A stretch of 64,000 nt of DNA from Rugosimonospora africana (GTDB lineage Bacteria > Actinomycetota > Actinomycetes > Mycobacteriales > Micromonosporaceae), in the NCBI RefSeq assembly GCF_016862975.1, contig NZ_BONZ01000006.1, positions 186,001-250,000 of the forward strand, in the 5' to 3' direction. The notes under the pieces are model-generated. The model saw only the letters and a list, made by a program, of their open reading frames with translations, was not told where the DNA came from and searched no databases. Made by a program: the position numbers and the translations under genes. How positions within the stretch are numbered: the stretch's first letter is position 1; each line of letters starts with the position of its first letter. Of the stretch, positions 1 through 9,853 are shown one piece after another.

Positions 1-124
1 CGGCCGGCGGTCCCTGGCATCTGTCTGTGGTCGTACCCGCCGGTGCGACTCCCGTCGGATGCCGGCACGACAGATCCGACGGTACGCAGACGATCCGGGC
101 CGGCCCGCGCCGGACCGTGTGGGC

Positions 125-673
125 ATGAGACTTCACCGATTCCTCGCTCCCGCCGTCGCGGTCGCGCTGCTCGGCGGCTCCGGCCTGGTGGCCGGCTGTG
201 GTGGCCGGTCGGCGGGTTCCCCCGCGGCCTCCCCCTCGGTGGCCACCGACGGGCAGATCCTCGCGATCGGCCGCGAGTACGCGCAGTGCCTGCGCACCCA
301 CGGGATAGCCAACTACCCCGATCCCGTCGTCGCGGACGGCCGGCTGGCCTGGCAGGTGACCGACGGCGCGGATCCGAAGCAAATGCTCCAGAGCAACAAG
401 GCGGCCGCGGATGCCTGCCACTCGATCCTCGACCGGCTGCCGGCGTCGGCCGTCAAGCGGCGCAGCTTCTCGCCGGAGGACATGCAGAACCTGCTGCGGT
501 ACGCGCAGTGCATGCGCCAGCACGGTATCCCGGACTGGCCCGACCCGCAGGCAGACGGCACGTTCGAGCTCTCCCCGGCGCTGAGGAACGAGGGCAAGTC
601 GTCTCGCCGGATCGCCGCCGGCCAGGCGTGCGACCAGTACCTGAACGGCAACGGGATAGCGGTGAGCAAATGA
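125..673 (+). CDS. Cys-rich lipoprotein with duplicated motif
   Basis: A 182-residue predicted lipoprotein. The N-terminus has a basic start, a hydrophobic core and a lipobox LVAGC with Cys25 as the lipidation site. A longer frame opens upstream, but this ATG places the signal peptide correctly. The mature part contains the same motif twice, at about residues 51 and 125: [17 protein letters not shown] and [17 protein letters not shown], so it looks like an internal duplication with one Cys per copy. The stop overlaps the ATG of the membrane-fusion protein (ATGA at 670-673), and an ABC ATPase and permease follow, so it is probably the extracytoplasmic lipoprotein component or accessory of that exporter (inference). 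I do not recognise a characterised family; substrate unknown. Confidence 0.85.
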   Translation: MRLHRFLAPAVAVALLGGSGLVAGCGGRSAGSPAASPSVATDGQILAIGREYAQCLRTHGIANYPDPVVADGRLAWQVTDGADPKQMLQSNKAAADACHSILDRLPASAVKRRSFSPEDMQNLLRYAQCMRQHGIPDWPDPQADGTFELSPALRNEGKSSRRIAAGQACDQYLNGNGIAVSK

Positions 674-1998
674 CCGGCGCACCGGGCACCGACGAACGGG
701 CGGTCGCGCCGGCCGGCGACGACCCGGCTTTCCCGCCGGGCGGCGGCTCAGCGGCCGGCGCGCACAACGGCGATTCCAGCGGCGCGTCGGGCGGCGATCC
801 CCACGGCGGGCGCGACGGCGATTCCAGCAGCGCGCCGGACGGCCATTCCGAACGCGGACAGCACAGCGGCCGCCGGGCCGGGCGCGAGCGCCGACGGCTC
901 AGGCGGGCACTGGCCGGCGCCGCGGCGATCGCGGTGGCCGGCTCGGCGGCCGCCATCGGGTACGCGGCAACCGCCCGGCCGCACGACAACGCCGCCGTGG
1001 CCGGGACCGTGCCCAGCACCACCGCGCCGGTCACTCGGGGCACGGTCACCGAGACCGTGAAGGTCGCCGGAACGCTCGGCTTCGACGGCGACTTCCCGGT
1101 CGTCAACCAGTACGCGCCGGGGGTGCTCACCGGGCTACCCGAGTTGGGTGCGACGGTCGCCCGGGGCGGCACCCTGTACCGGATCGCGAACCACCCGGTA
1201 CGGCTTCTCTACGGGGCGGTGCCGGCGTACCGGGGGTTCGCGTCGGGCATGCCCGACGGCCCGGACGTCGCCCAACTGGAGGCGAACCTGGTCGCGCTGG
1301 GCTTCGACCGGAGCCACGCGATCACCGTCGACAACCACTTCACCGCGGCCACCGCCAGCGCGATCCGGCGCTGGCAGGCGTCCTGGGGCGTCCCGGCCGG
1401 TCACCGTACCGGCACCCTGGAGCCCGGCGAGGTGGTGTTCCTGCCCGGCGCGCTGCGCGTCAGCCAGGCACAGGCGGCGCTGGGCACGACGGTGGCACCG
1501 GGCGCCCCGGTGCTCACCGGCACGTCCACCTCCCGGGTCGTCACGGTGGACCTGACCACCGACCAGCAGTCGCTGGTACACCAGGGCGACCGGGTACAGG
1601 TGAGCATCGCGAACGGTGCGCCGGTCGCCGGTACGGTCAGCCGGATCGGCCGGGTCGCCACCGCCCCGACCAGCGACAACGGGCCGGCCGGCGGTACCGG
1701 CGGCGATTCGGGACCCGCCACGGTACCGGTCACCGTCACGCTCACCCCGCCGCCCGGCGCCGCCGACCTGGATCAGGCACCGGCCCAGGTCTCGATCGTC
1801 GTCGACGAACACCCGGACGTCCTGCTGGTGCCGGTCACCGCTCTGCTGGCCCGGCCCGGCGGCGGGTACCAGGTGCGGCTGGCGTCGGGCGGGTACCTGG
1901 CCGTGCAGCCCGGACTGTTCGACGACGACACCGGCACGGTGGAGGTCACCGGTGCCGGGCTGACCACCGGCGACCGGGTCGAGGTGCCGGCCTCATGA
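670..1998 (+). CDS. HlyD-like membrane-fusion protein with peptidoglycan-binding-like domain
   Basis: A 442-residue adaptor of an efflux ABC system. The start overlaps the lipoprotein stop; the same frame is open further upstream but that part is the shadow of the lipoprotein gene. The first ~75 residues are Gly/Ser/Asp-rich and polar, followed by a basic stretch and one membrane segment (about 78-100). A lipoyl/beta-barrel-type region follows, interrupted at about 195-245 by a helical repeat ([11 protein letters not shown] and [10 protein letters not shown]) typical of PG_binding_1-like domains found in actinobacterial HlyD homologues. The C-terminal half carries the beta-barrel motifs of membrane-fusion proteins. 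In a monoderm it probably links a MacB-type transporter to the cell wall (inference). It is coupled to the ATPase by another ATGA overlap at 1995-1998. Confidence 0.88.
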   Translation: MTGAPGTDERAVAPAGDDPAFPPGGGSAAGAHNGDSSGASGGDPHGGRDGDSSSAPDGHSERGQHSGRRAGRERRRLRRALAGAAAIAVAGSAAAIGYAATARPHDNAAVAGTVPSTTAPVTRGTVTETVKVAGTLGFDGDFPVVNQYAPGVLTGLPELGATVARGGTLYRIANHPVRLLYGAVPAYRGFASGMPDGPDVAQLEANLVALGFDRSHAITVDNHFTAATASAIRRWQASWGVPAGHRTGTLEPGEVVFLPGALRVSQAQAALGTTVAPGAPVLTGTSTSRVVTVDLTTDQQSLVHQGDRVQVSIANGAPVAGTVSRIGRVATAPTSDNGPAGGTGGDSGPATVPVTVTLTPPPGAADLDQAPAQVSIVVDEHPDVLLVPVTALLARPGGGYQVRLASGGYLAVQPGLFDDDTGTVEVTGAGLTTGDRVEVPAS

Positions 1999-2861
1999 CC
2001 GCTTGCGGCGAACCCGTACTGGAGCTGCGCGACGCCCGCAAGGTGTACCCCGGCAATCCGCCGGTGGAATCGATCCGGGGCATCGACCTGACCATCCGCG
2101 ACGGCGAACTGGTCGCGGTGATCGGCCCCTCCGGGTCCGGGAAGACGACGCTGCTCAACCTCGCGGCCGCGCTGGACCGGCCGACCACCGGATCGGTCCG
2201 CATCGCCGGCCAGCGGGTGGAGAACCTGTCCGACCGGCAGCTGTCCGGGCTGCGCGCGTACCGGCTGGGTGTGGTCTTTCAGCAGTTCTTCCTGCTCGAC
2301 CAGTTGAGCGCGGAGGACAACGTGGCGACCGGGCTGCTGTACCGGGGGGTGCCGGCCAGGCACCGGCGCGCCGCGGCCCGGGAGGCGCTGGCCCGGGTCG
2401 GGCTGGCCCACCGCGCGCACCACCGGGGCCAGCAGCTGTCCGGCGGCGAGCGGCAGCGGGTCGCCATCGCCCGGGCGCTGGTCGGACGGCCGGCTGTGCT
2501 CCTGGCCGACGAACCGACCGGAAACCTGGACTCGGCGACCGGTGCGGAGATCCTCGCGCTGGTCCGGCAGCTCAACGACGACGGCACCACCGTCGTGATG
2601 ATCACGCACGACGCCGCGGTGGCCGCCGCGACTCACCGCCGGATCGAGCTGCGCGACGGGCTGGTCGTGCGCGACACCGCCGGCGCGGGCAGCCCGGTGC
2701 CGGCCGGTGCGATACCGGCCGGTCCGGCGGGCCCGATGCCGGTCGGTCCAGCGGGCTCAGTGCCGGTCGGTCCTTCGGGCCCGGTGCCGGTTGGTCCGGC
2801 GGGCTCAGTGTCGGTCGGTCCGCCGTGCGACGGCGCTCCGGGGACGGGAGGGTCGCGATGA
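1995..2861 (+). CDS. ABC exporter ATP-binding protein, MacB/LolD type
   Basis: A 288-residue ATPase. Walker A is GPSGSGKTT (about residues 43-51), the signature is LSGGERQR (about 143) and Walker B is [13 protein letters not shown], the last being typical of the LolD/MacB branch. About 225 residues make the canonical domain; the remainder is a Gly/Pro/Val-rich tail coded by a 24-bp tandem repeat, which is unusual for this family and probably disordered. The gene overlaps both neighbours by four bases (1995-1998 and 2858-2861), so it is translated together with the adaptor and permease. Confidence 0.94.
   Translation: MTACGEPVLELRDARKVYPGNPPVESIRGIDLTIRDGELVAVIGPSGSGKTTLLNLAAALDRPTTGSVRIAGQRVENLSDRQLSGLRAYRLGVVFQQFFLLDQLSAEDNVATGLLYRGVPARHRRAAAREALARVGLAHRAHHRGQQLSGGERQRVAIARALVGRPAVLLADEPTGNLDSATGAEILALVRQLNDDGTTVVMITHDAAVAAATHRRIELRDGLVVRDTAGAGSPVPAGAIPAGPAGPMPVGPAGSVPVGPSGPVPVGPAGSVSVGPPCDGAPGTGGSR
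2721..2816 (+). repeat. 24-bp tandem repeat in the ATPase tail
   Basis: Four copies of a 24-bp unit starting with ggtcc at 2721, 2745, 2769 and 2793, with a fifth partial copy at 2817. The unit is in frame and encodes an eight-residue repeat of the form GPxGxxPV. Copies differ at several positions, so it is not a very recent expansion. Confidence 0.9.
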
Positions 2862-4045
2862 ACTCCCGGATCCGGCTGGCCGACCTGTTGCCGCTCGGCA
2901 CGATCGGGCTGCGCAGCCGGCGCGGGCGGGCCGCACTGTCCATGCTGGGCGTCACGATCGGCATCGCGGCGCTGGTCGCGGTGCTCGGCATCACCCGGTC
3001 CAGCCAGTCCGATCTGCTGGGGCGGATCGACCGGCTGGGCACCAACCTGCTGACCGTGGTGAACGGGCACACCATCGGCGGGGACGAGGCCGAGTTGCCC
3101 AGCACCGCCGGGGCGACCATCGCCCGTACCGCCGGTGTCGTGTCCGTCGCGCCCACCGCCGAGCTGTCCTCGGTACCCGTGTACCGGTCGGATCGGATCC
3201 CCAGCTACCGCGGCGGTGGGCTGTCGGTACGGGCCTGTGACGGCCAGCTGATGTCCACACTGGACGGTCACCTGTTGCGCGGGACCTTCTTCGACGCGGC
3301 GACCGTGAACTACCCGGCGACCGTGCTCGGGTACACGGCCGCGCAGACCCTCGGGATCACCGACCTGTCCGGCACGCCGCGGGTGTTCCTGGGCGGCACC
3401 TGGTTCACGGTCATCGGCATCCTGGCGCCGTCCGAGCTGGCGCCGGAGGTGGACCACTCGGCGCTGATCGGGTTCCCGGTGGCCGCGGCTGACTTCGGGT
3501 ACGACGGGCACCCGAGCCGGGTGTACGTACGCGCCGACACCGCCCGTACCGAGGAGGTGTCGGGCCTGCTGGCCCGGGCGACCGACCCGGAGCACCCGGA
3601 GCAGGTCACGGTCAGCCGGCCATCGGACGCGCTGTCGGCCCGGCTCGCCGTCTCCGGTGCGGCCACCACTCTGTACCTGGGACTCGGCACGGTCGCGCTG
3701 CTGGTCGGCGGCATCGGCATCGCCAATGTGATGGTGATCTCAGTGCTCGAACGGCGGCACGAGATCGGCCTGCGTCGGGCGCTGGGCGCGGCCCGCCGGC
3801 ACGTGGCGGCCCAGTTCCTGGTCGAGTCGCTGCTGCTCGGGGCGGCCGGCGGGGTGGCCGGGGTGGCGGTCGGCGCGTGGATCACGTACGGGCTGGCGAA
3901 CCAGCGCGGCTGGCAGCCGCTGATCCCACCGACGGCGGTGGGAGCCGGGCTGCTGGCCGCGGTGGTGATCGGTGCCGTCGCCGGCCTCTACCCGGCGGCC
4001 CGGGCGGCCCGGCTGTCGCCCACCGAAGCGCTGCGTACGGTTTGA
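2858..4045 (+). CDS. ABC exporter permease, MacB/FtsX-like
   Basis: A 395-residue permease beginning at the ATG that overlaps the ATPase stop. An N-terminal membrane segment lies at about residues 24-45 ([20 protein letters not shown]), a large extracytoplasmic domain follows, and a cluster of three membrane segments is at about 265-385. The FtsX-type signature [14 protein letters not shown] lies between the second and third segments. The C-terminus ends with the [15 protein letters not shown] motif usual in MacB permeases. With the ATPase and adaptor it should form a mechanotransmission-type exporter of peptides, lipids or antibiotics; the substrate cannot be told. It is the last gene of the operon. 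Confidence 0.94.
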   Translation: MNSRIRLADLLPLGTIGLRSRRGRAALSMLGVTIGIAALVAVLGITRSSQSDLLGRIDRLGTNLLTVVNGHTIGGDEAELPSTAGATIARTAGVVSVAPTAELSSVPVYRSDRIPSYRGGGLSVRACDGQLMSTLDGHLLRGTFFDAATVNYPATVLGYTAAQTLGITDLSGTPRVFLGGTWFTVIGILAPSELAPEVDHSALIGFPVAAADFGYDGHPSRVYVRADTARTEEVSGLLARATDPEHPEQVTVSRPSDALSARLAVSGAATTLYLGLGTVALLVGGIGIANVMVISVLERRHEIGLRRALGAARRHVAAQFLVESLLLGAAGGVAGVAVGAWITYGLANQRGWQPLIPPTAVGAGLLAAVVIGAVAGLYPAARAARLSPTEALRTV

Positions 4046-4095
4046 CCATTCTCCCGGGCCGGTCGGCGAGTGCCGGCCGGCCCGGCCCGTTGCCT

Positions 4096-4203
4096 CTGGT
4101 CTGAGTGACGGCACGGCGCCAGACGCGTCGAGCCAGACCGGTCGAACGACTGGTCTGGGTCGTGGCGCGGCGTCAGACGCGTCGAGCCAGACCGGTCGAA
4201 CGG
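4096..4203. repeat. Tandem 54-bp hairpin repeat, family A
   Basis: Two copies of a 54-bp unit (starting at 4096 and 4150) between the exporter permease and mshD. Each unit carries an imperfect inverted repeat: ggtctgggtcg near the left end pairs with cgagccagacc near the right end (11 bp, one mismatch). The same unit recurs at 9854-9956. The element is short, noncoding in context and resembles REP-type dispersed palindromes. Confidence 0.85.
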
Positions 4204-4250
4204 GACCGGGCTCACACCGGGCCCCGCCGGACAACGGATACGGTTGCCAG

Positions 4251-5249
4251 ATGACCTCTACCGTGCCGGTGCGGCGCCTCGATCGACTGGACCCGCACCA
4301 GGTCGGCGAGGTACTGGAACTGACCCGTGCGGCGGGCGACGCCGACGGTGCGCACCCGCTGTCCGAGCACGTGATGCTGCACGTCCGCCACGGTGGCGAC
4401 GAACCCGCCGAGCACCTCGTCATCCGGGTCGACGGCCGGCTCGTCGGGTACGCGCACGTGGACACCACGGACGCGATCGAGGGAGCCAGCGCGGAACTGG
4501 TGGTACACCCGATGTACCGCCGGCATGGGCTCGGCCGCGCCCTGGTCGCGGCGGCGACCGCCGCGGCGACCGAGCATGACCCGACCGGCCGGCTGCGGCT
4601 GTGGGCGCACGGTGACCACCCCTCCGCCACCGTTCTCGCGCTGTCGATGGGATTCGAGCGGCACCGGGTGCTGTGGCAGATGCGCCGGTCGCTGTACGCG
4701 CCGGTCGAGGCGCCCCGGCTACCGGCGGGCGTGCGGATCCGGGCGTTCCAGCCGGGTGAGGACGACACCCGCTGGGTCGAACTGAATGCGCGGGCCTTCG
4801 CGCACCACCCCGACCAGGGCAAATGGACGCTGAAGGACCTGCGGGTACGGATAGCCGAGCCGTGGTTCGACCCGGCCGGCTTCCTGCTGGCCGAGCGCGA
4901 GCCGGGCCCGGCCGGTGGAGCCGGCGACGACCGGCCCGACCCGGCCGGCGACCGGTCGGTCCTGGGCTTCCACTGGACCAAGGTGCACGGCGCGCTGCGC
5001 GACGAGGGCACGGACATGCACCAGCACGACCCGATCGGCGAGGTGTACGTGCTGGGTGTCGACCCTTCCGCGCAGGGGCTCGGCCTGGGCACCGCGCTGA
5101 CCCTGGCCGGCCTGCGGTACCTGCGGGGACGCGGCCTCGACCAGGCCATGCTGTACGTCGACGAGAGCGACGCGGCGGCGGTCCACCTGTACCAGAAGCT
5201 CGGCTTCGCGCGGTGGTCGACGGACGTCAGCTTCCGGCGCCAGGTCTGA
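4251..5249 (+). CDS. mshD: Mycothiol synthase
   Basis: A 332-residue protein with two tandem GNAT acetyltransferase folds, the layout of MshD, which acetylates Cys-GlcN-Ins with acetyl-CoA in the last step of mycothiol synthesis. The N-terminal GNAT has an acetyl-CoA loop at about residues 85-100 (VHPMYRRHGLGRALV); the C-terminal, catalytic GNAT has VLGVDPSAQGLGLGTALT at about 265-282 and ends with the LYQKLGFARW motif. The family-typical FHWTKVH segment is present near residue 242. The frame is open upstream through the repeat region; this ATG fits the family N-terminus. mshD next to phosphate-transport genes is also seen in M. tuberculosis (Rv0819 beside phoT). Confidence 0.94.
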   Translation: MTSTVPVRRLDRLDPHQVGEVLELTRAAGDADGAHPLSEHVMLHVRHGGDEPAEHLVIRVDGRLVGYAHVDTTDAIEGASAELVVHPMYRRHGLGRALVAAATAAATEHDPTGRLRLWAHGDHPSATVLALSMGFERHRVLWQMRRSLYAPVEAPRLPAGVRIRAFQPGEDDTRWVELNARAFAHHPDQGKWTLKDLRVRIAEPWFDPAGFLLAEREPGPAGGAGDDRPDPAGDRSVLGFHWTKVHGALRDEGTDMHQHDPIGEVYVLGVDPSAQGLGLGTALTLAGLRYLRGRGLDQAMLYVDESDAAAVHLYQKLGFARWSTDVSFRRQV

Positions 5250-5365
5250 GAGCGCCGGGTCCGAGAACGCCGCTCCCGAGAACACCGCGTCTGAGAGCGC
5301 CGGGTCCGAGAACGCCGCGTCTGAGAGCGCCGCTTCCGAGAACGCCGGGCCTGAGAGTGCCCCGG
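5246..5365. repeat. 15-bp minisatellite, eight copies
   Basis: Eight tandem copies of a 15-bp unit of the form (c/c)(t/c)gagaRcRccgnnn begin at the mshD stop codon. Two subtypes alternate irregularly (ctgagagcgccgggt-like and ccgagaacgccgcgt-like), which suggests expansion by slippage or unequal crossing-over. The array precedes the pst promoter region by about 170 bp. Confidence 0.9.
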
Positions 5366-5539
5366 ACCGACGGCGCCGAGCCCTTCCCGGACGCGGTGAG
5401 CGACCTCACCGGGGACGCCGGATGCGGCGGCCGAGGCACAGATATCCGAATAAGTTAGCCCCAAAATCGGGCATCAGCACCACCGTTCACGCAACCGACA
5501 TCTCGCCATCGGCACATCGTCAGCTAGTGCCCGGAACGT

Positions 5540-5561
5540 GTTCACCCTGCGTTCACTTGCG
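5540..5561 (+). promoter_or_regulatory. PHO box (PhoP binding site) upstream of pstS
   Basis: Two adjacent 11-nt direct repeats, gttcaccctgc at 5540-5550 and gttcacttgcg at 5551-5561, match the Streptomyces-type PHO box (direct repeat units of GKTCAYYYR-G form). A further single unit, gttcacgcaac, lies at 5485-5495. The site is about 120 bp upstream of the pstS start and is expected to place pstSCAB under phosphate-starvation control by PhoR-PhoP. A weak -10-like taccgt lies at 5588-5593. Confidence 0.82.
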
Positions 5562-5679
5562 GCCTCTGCACCGTCCATCTGCCGCTCCTACCGTCCAGGG
5601 CATCCGGTGTGATCGCCGGTGACTTCGACGGTGGCCACCGCCGCCGTATAACTCTCGAAAACTCTCGAAGGGACAGCAC

Positions 5680-6795
5680 GTGAAGCTCCAGCGGCACGGC
5701 ATCCTGGCTGGCCTCGCGCTGACCGCGACGTTCGCGCTCGCCGCGTGCGGCTCGGACAACAACACCACCCCACCGGCGAACGCCGGCGGTGGTAGTTCTT
5801 CGGCGTCGAACCCCATCGCCTGCGCGAGCGGCACCCTGAACGCGGCGGGTTCCACCGCCCAGCAGAACGCGATCAACGAGTGGGTCAAGGACTACCAGAC
5901 CTCCTGCTCTGGCGCCAACATCGTCTACACGGGCAACGGCTCCGGCGCGGGCCAGCAGGCATTCATCTCGGGCACCGCGGACTTCGCCGGCTCGGACTCG
6001 GCGCTCACCGCCGCCGACCAGCCGAAGGCTGACGCTCGTTGCAAGACCGGCCCGGCGATCCACCTGCCGATGGCCGTCGGCCCGATCGCGGTCGTTTACA
6101 ACGTCCAGGGCGTGACCAACCTGCAGCTCAAGCCCGCCACCCTGGCGAAGATCTTCGCTGGCAAGATCACCACCTGGAATGACGCGGCGATCAAGGCCGA
6201 CAACCCGAGCGCCACGCTGCCGTCCACCAAGATCCTGACGGTGCACCGCTCGGACAGCTCCGGCACCAGCGACAACTTCACCAAGTACCTGGGCACCGTG
6301 GACGCCGCCGACTGGACCTTCGGCCACGACAAGACCTGGAAGGGCCCGGGCGGCGACGCCGAGAAGGGTTCGGACGGTATCGCCTCGCTGCTGGGCAAGA
6401 CGGACGGCGCGATCGGCTACGTCGAGTGGTCCTTCGCCCAGGCCGACAGCCTGAACGTCGCGAAGGTCGGTAACGGCGCGGGCGAGTTCGCCACGCTGGA
6501 CGGCGACTCGGCCGGCAAGACCATCGCCAGCGCGAAGACCACCGGTAGCGGTGACGACATGCAGCTGAGCATCGACTACAACACCACGGCCGCGGGTGCG
6601 TACCCGATCGTCCTGGTGACGTACGAGATCGTCTGCGAGAAGGGCAACGACGCGACCAAGCTCCCGCTGCTGAAGGACTTCCTGTCCTACACCGCCAGCA
6701 CCGGCGGCCAGCAGGCCATCACCAAGGTGGGCTACGCGCCGCTCCCCGACTCGGTCCGCGCCAAGGTCGCCTCCACCGTCAGCAACCTGAGCTGA
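5680..6795 (+). CDS. pstS: Phosphate-binding lipoprotein PstS
   Basis: A 371-residue high-affinity phosphate-binding lipoprotein. GTG start preceded by an aaggga ribosome-binding site. Signal peptide ends in the lipobox ALAAC with Cys23. Phosphate-ligand motifs of PstS are visible: GSTAQQNAI at the start of the mature domain, DFAGSDSAL in the middle and the HRSDSSGTSDNFTKYL segment at about residue 189. Length fits the family. It is the first gene of pstSCAB, 35 bp ahead of pstC, downstream of a clear PHO box. Confidence 0.97.
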   Translation: MKLQRHGILAGLALTATFALAACGSDNNTTPPANAGGGSSSASNPIACASGTLNAAGSTAQQNAINEWVKDYQTSCSGANIVYTGNGSGAGQQAFISGTADFAGSDSALTAADQPKADARCKTGPAIHLPMAVGPIAVVYNVQGVTNLQLKPATLAKIFAGKITTWNDAAIKADNPSATLPSTKILTVHRSDSSGTSDNFTKYLGTVDAADWTFGHDKTWKGPGGDAEKGSDGIASLLGKTDGAIGYVEWSFAQADSLNVAKVGNGAGEFATLDGDSAGKTIASAKTTGSGDDMQLSIDYNTTAAGAYPIVLVTYEIVCEKGNDATKLPLLKDFLSYTASTGGQQAITKVGYAPLPDSVRAKVASTVSNLS

Positions 6796-6830
6796 CGACC
6801 ACGACAGGTAGACGAATCGATAGGTAGACG

Positions 6831-7931
6831 ATGAGCCAACCATCGTTTCCCGGCTCCGCCGAGGCTGCTTCCGCAGCCTCGGCGGATTCGCCGAATGACC
6901 TGACTGTGCAAGACGACACCCGTGCCGTCGACATCCCCCGTCACCGCTCCGGCGGCCGGGGGCCGGTCGCCCCGATGGGCGGCGGTGGTGCCCTGCCCCC
7001 GAAACGCCGCTTCGGCGCGGAGAGTGTCTTCCGCTGGTTCACCACCGGTGCCGGGACGATTGTGCTGGTCATCATCGTGGCCATCGCGATCTTCCTGATC
7101 GTGAAGGCAGTACCGGCGATCAAGGCCGACAAGGCCAACTTCCTGACCCACTTCGAGTGGTTCCCCAACGACCCGACCGATCCGAAGTTCGGCATCGCGT
7201 CGCTCGCGTTCGGCACCGTGTTCAGCTCCGCGATCGCGCTGGTTCTCGCGGTACCGGTGGCCCTGGGCATCGCGCTGTGCCTGTCGCACTACGCGCACAA
7301 GCGGCTGGCGAACGGCCTCGGCTTCCTGATCGACCTGCTGGCCGCCGTGCCCAGCATCGTGTTCGGCCTGTGGGGCCGCGACTACCTGGTCGACCCGGTC
7401 CGGCAGCTGTCCGGCTGGCTGCACAAGTACTTCGGCTGGATCCCGCTGTTCGGCAGCGACGGCCCGTACGGCAAGTCGATCCTGCTCGGCTCGCTGGTGC
7501 TGGCCATCATGGTCCTGCCGATCGTCACGTCGCTGTCGCGTGAGGTGTTCCGGCAGACGCCTGGCATGAACGAAGAGGCGGCGCTGGCGCTCGGTGCGAC
7601 CAAGTGGGAGATGATCCGCATGGCGGTCATCCCCTACGGCCGTCCCGGCCTGATCGCCTCGGTCATGCTCGGTCTCGGCCGGGCACTCGGCGAGACCATC
7701 GCCCTGGCGCTGACCCTCGGCGGCGGTTGGGCCGTCGGGTCCGACATCATCCACGACGGCGGCAACTCGATCGCCGCGAACATTGCCAACGGCTTCGGCG
7801 AGGCGAACGACATCGGCCGGGGCGCTCTGATCGCCTCCGGTCTCGTGCTGTTCGCGATCACGCTGATCGTCAACATGATCGCTCGGGCCATCGTGTACCG
7901 GCGCCGTGAGTTCATCGGGAGCGCGGTGTGA
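6831..7931 (+). CDS. pstC: Phosphate ABC transporter permease PstC
   Basis: A 366-residue inner-membrane subunit of the Pst importer. A polar N-terminal extension of about 65 residues (Ser/Ala then Gly/Pro-rich) precedes the first membrane segment, which is longer than in enterobacterial PstC but common in actinobacteria. Further segments follow, and the EAA-loop equivalent [21 protein letters not shown] lies near residue 245 and docks the ATPase. Its stop overlaps the pstA GTG (GTGA at 7928-7931), so the two permeases are coupled. Confidence 0.96.
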   Translation: MSQPSFPGSAEAASAASADSPNDLTVQDDTRAVDIPRHRSGGRGPVAPMGGGGALPPKRRFGAESVFRWFTTGAGTIVLVIIVAIAIFLIVKAVPAIKADKANFLTHFEWFPNDPTDPKFGIASLAFGTVFSSAIALVLAVPVALGIALCLSHYAHKRLANGLGFLIDLLAAVPSIVFGLWGRDYLVDPVRQLSGWLHKYFGWIPLFGSDGPYGKSILLGSLVLAIMVLPIVTSLSREVFRQTPGMNEEAALALGATKWEMIRMAVIPYGRPGLIASVMLGLGRALGETIALALTLGGGWAVGSDIIHDGGNSIAANIANGFGEANDIGRGALIASGLVLFAITLIVNMIARAIVYRRREFIGSAV

Positions 7932-9028
7932 CCAGCATGACGACCATTCCCACGTCCTCGTCGGCACCGCTGACCAACGCCCTGAGGTCCCGGCGCCTGC
8001 CGGTCTGGGCGCTGGTGGCGATCGGGGTCGCCGCCGCCGTACTGGCGGTCCTGCTGTTCAAGGTCGCCGGGCTGATGGACGGCGGCTGGGTACTCACCCT
8101 GGTGGGTGCCGTGCTCATCTTCCTGATCGGCTTGTCGGTCATCTCCTCGGTGGTCGAGGGCCGCCGGGCGGCACGCAACCGGGTGGCCACGTCGCTGATC
8201 TACTCGGCCTTCGTGCTCGCGTTGGTGCCGCTGGTCTCCGTGGTGATCACGCTGCTGAACAAGGGCCGGACGCGGCTCGACGGCACCTTCTTCAACAACT
8301 CGATGCGCAACATCACCGCGTTCGACTCCGGCGGCGGCGCGTACCACGCGATCGTCGGCACCCTGGAGCAGGCGGGCATCGCGACGTTGATCACGGTACC
8401 GCTGGGCGTCGCGGGTGCCATCTACATCGTCGAGTACGGCCGCGGCCGGCTGGCGAACACCATCCGGTTCTTCGTGGACGTCATGACCGGTATCCCGTCG
8501 ATCGTGGCGGGTCTGTTCATCCTGGCGTTCTGGGTGCTGATCGTCTCGCCGCACCTCTCCTCGACCCACCAGCCGTTCAACTCGGGCTTCGCCGCGGCCC
8601 TGGCACTGTTCGTGCTGATGCTGCCGACGGTCACCCGGTCGACCGAGGAGATGCTCCGGCTGGTACCGGCGTCGCTGCGGGAGGGCTCGTTCGCGCTCGG
8701 TATCGCGAAGTGGAAGACGATCATGCGGATCGTGATCCCAACCGCGCTGCCCGGCATCGTCACCGGCATCATGCTCGCCGTCGCCCGCGCGGCCGGCGAG
8801 ACCGCGCCGGTGCTACTGGTCGCGGGCGGCACCCCGAACCGCAACTTCAACCCGTTCGAGGGCAACCAGGAGTCGCTCTCGGTCTACATCTACGACCAGG
8901 CCGCGGCGGCCACCAAGTACGGCCCGCCCCGGGCCTGGACCGCGGCGCTGACCCTGGTCGCGCTCGTACTTCTCCTCACGGTCGTGGCAAAGCTGCTGTC
9001 GCGCCGGACCAAGTTGAACCAGAAATGA
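7928..9028 (+). CDS. pstA: Phosphate ABC transporter permease PstA
   Basis: A 366-residue partner permease. The GTG overlapping the pstC stop is chosen; an in-frame ATG nine bases later is possible. Two N-terminal hydrophobic segments (about 25-65) precede the usual PstA core. The ATPase-docking loop is at about residue 248 ([20 protein letters not shown]). It ends a few bases before pstB, whose start lies in the same transcript. Confidence 0.96.
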   Translation: MTSMTTIPTSSSAPLTNALRSRRLPVWALVAIGVAAAVLAVLLFKVAGLMDGGWVLTLVGAVLIFLIGLSVISSVVEGRRAARNRVATSLIYSAFVLALVPLVSVVITLLNKGRTRLDGTFFNNSMRNITAFDSGGGAYHAIVGTLEQAGIATLITVPLGVAGAIYIVEYGRGRLANTIRFFVDVMTGIPSIVAGLFILAFWVLIVSPHLSSTHQPFNSGFAAALALFVLMLPTVTRSTEEMLRLVPASLREGSFALGIAKWKTIMRIVIPTALPGIVTGIMLAVARAAGETAPVLLVAGGTPNRNFNPFEGNQESLSVYIYDQAAAATKYGPPRAWTAALTLVALVLLLTVVAKLLSRRTKLNQK

Positions 9029-9048
9029 TCGCCACACAGGAGTTGGCA

Positions 9049-9825
9049 ATGGCGAAGCGGATAGAAGCGGTCGGCGTCACCGCATACTACGGCGCCTTCA
9101 AGGCGATCGACGGTATCAGCATGGTGATCGAGCCCAAGTCGGTCACCGCCCTGATCGGGCCGTCCGGCTGCGGGAAGTCGACGTTCCTGCGCTCGATCAA
9201 CCGGATGCACGAGGTGCTGCCGGGTGCCCGGGTCGAGGGCAAGCTGACCATCGACAGCCAGGACATCTACGCCCGTGACGTGGACGTGACCGCGGTACGG
9301 CGGACCATCGGCATGGTCTTCCAGCGGCCCAACCCGTTCCCCACCATGTCCATCTACGACAACGTGGTGGCCGGGCTGCGGCTGGGTGGCGTACGGCGGA
9401 AGTCGCTGCTGGACGACGCGTGCGAGAAGGCGCTGCGCGCGGCGAACCTGTGGAACGAGGTGCACACCCGGCTGAACCGGCCGGGCGCCGGGCTGTCCGG
9501 CGGTCAGCAGCAGCGACTGTGCATCGCCCGGGCCATTGCCGTCGAGCCGCAGGTCGTGCTGATGGACGAGCCCTGTTCCGCGCTGGACCCGATCTCCACG
9601 CTGGCGATCGAGGATCTGATCAGCGAGTTGAAGAACCAGTACACGATCATCATCGTCACGCACAACATGCAGCAGGCGGCTCGGGTCTCCGACCGCACGG
9701 CGTTCTTCTCGATCGACAAGACCGGTGACCCGGGACGGCTGATCGAGTACGCCGAGACCGCCAAGATCTTCACCAACCCGTCGGTGAAGAAGACCGAGGA
9801 CTACATCACCGGCCGCTTCGGCTGA
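9049..9825 (+). CDS. pstB: Phosphate ABC transporter ATPase PstB
   Basis: A 258-residue ATPase, the normal PstB size. The ATG at 9049 has a caggag site upstream; an ATG at 9025 overlapping the pstA stop is in frame but lacks support. Walker [10 protein letters not shown] is at about residue 36, the Q-loop [16 protein letters not shown] at about 90, the signature [14 protein letters not shown] at about 150, and Walker [13 protein letters not shown] follows. The Cys in the DEPCSALDP motif is typical of PstB. Last gene of pstSCAB, ending in a hairpin. Confidence 0.97.
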   Translation: MAKRIEAVGVTAYYGAFKAIDGISMVIEPKSVTALIGPSGCGKSTFLRSINRMHEVLPGARVEGKLTIDSQDIYARDVDVTAVRRTIGMVFQRPNPFPTMSIYDNVVAGLRLGGVRRKSLLDDACEKALRAANLWNEVHTRLNRPGAGLSGGQQQRLCIARAIAVEPQVVLMDEPCSALDPISTLAIEDLISELKNQYTIIIVTHNMQQAARVSDRTAFFSIDKTGDPGRLIEYAETAKIFTNPSVKKTEDYITGRFG

Positions 9826-9841
9826 CACCGTCAACCGAAGC
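9815..9841 (+). terminator. Hairpin at the end of pstSCAB
   Basis: gcttcggctgac at 9815-9826 pairs with gtcaaccgaagc at 9830-9841 (12 bp with one mismatch, 3-nt loop). It overlaps the pstB stop codon. There is no T-run, as is common for actinobacterial terminators, so function is inferred from position. Confidence 0.5.
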
Positions 9842-9853
9842 GGCTGACCGCGG

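Noticed and set aside
43-669. Upstream extension of the membrane-fusion protein frame
   Set aside because: It runs antiphase through the lipoprotein gene, lacks signal or conserved features, and the ATGA overlap at 670 fits a coupled start.
5246-5365. Possible CRISPR array
   Set aside because: Units are 15 bp with no spacers of constant size between identical repeats, so it is a minisatellite.
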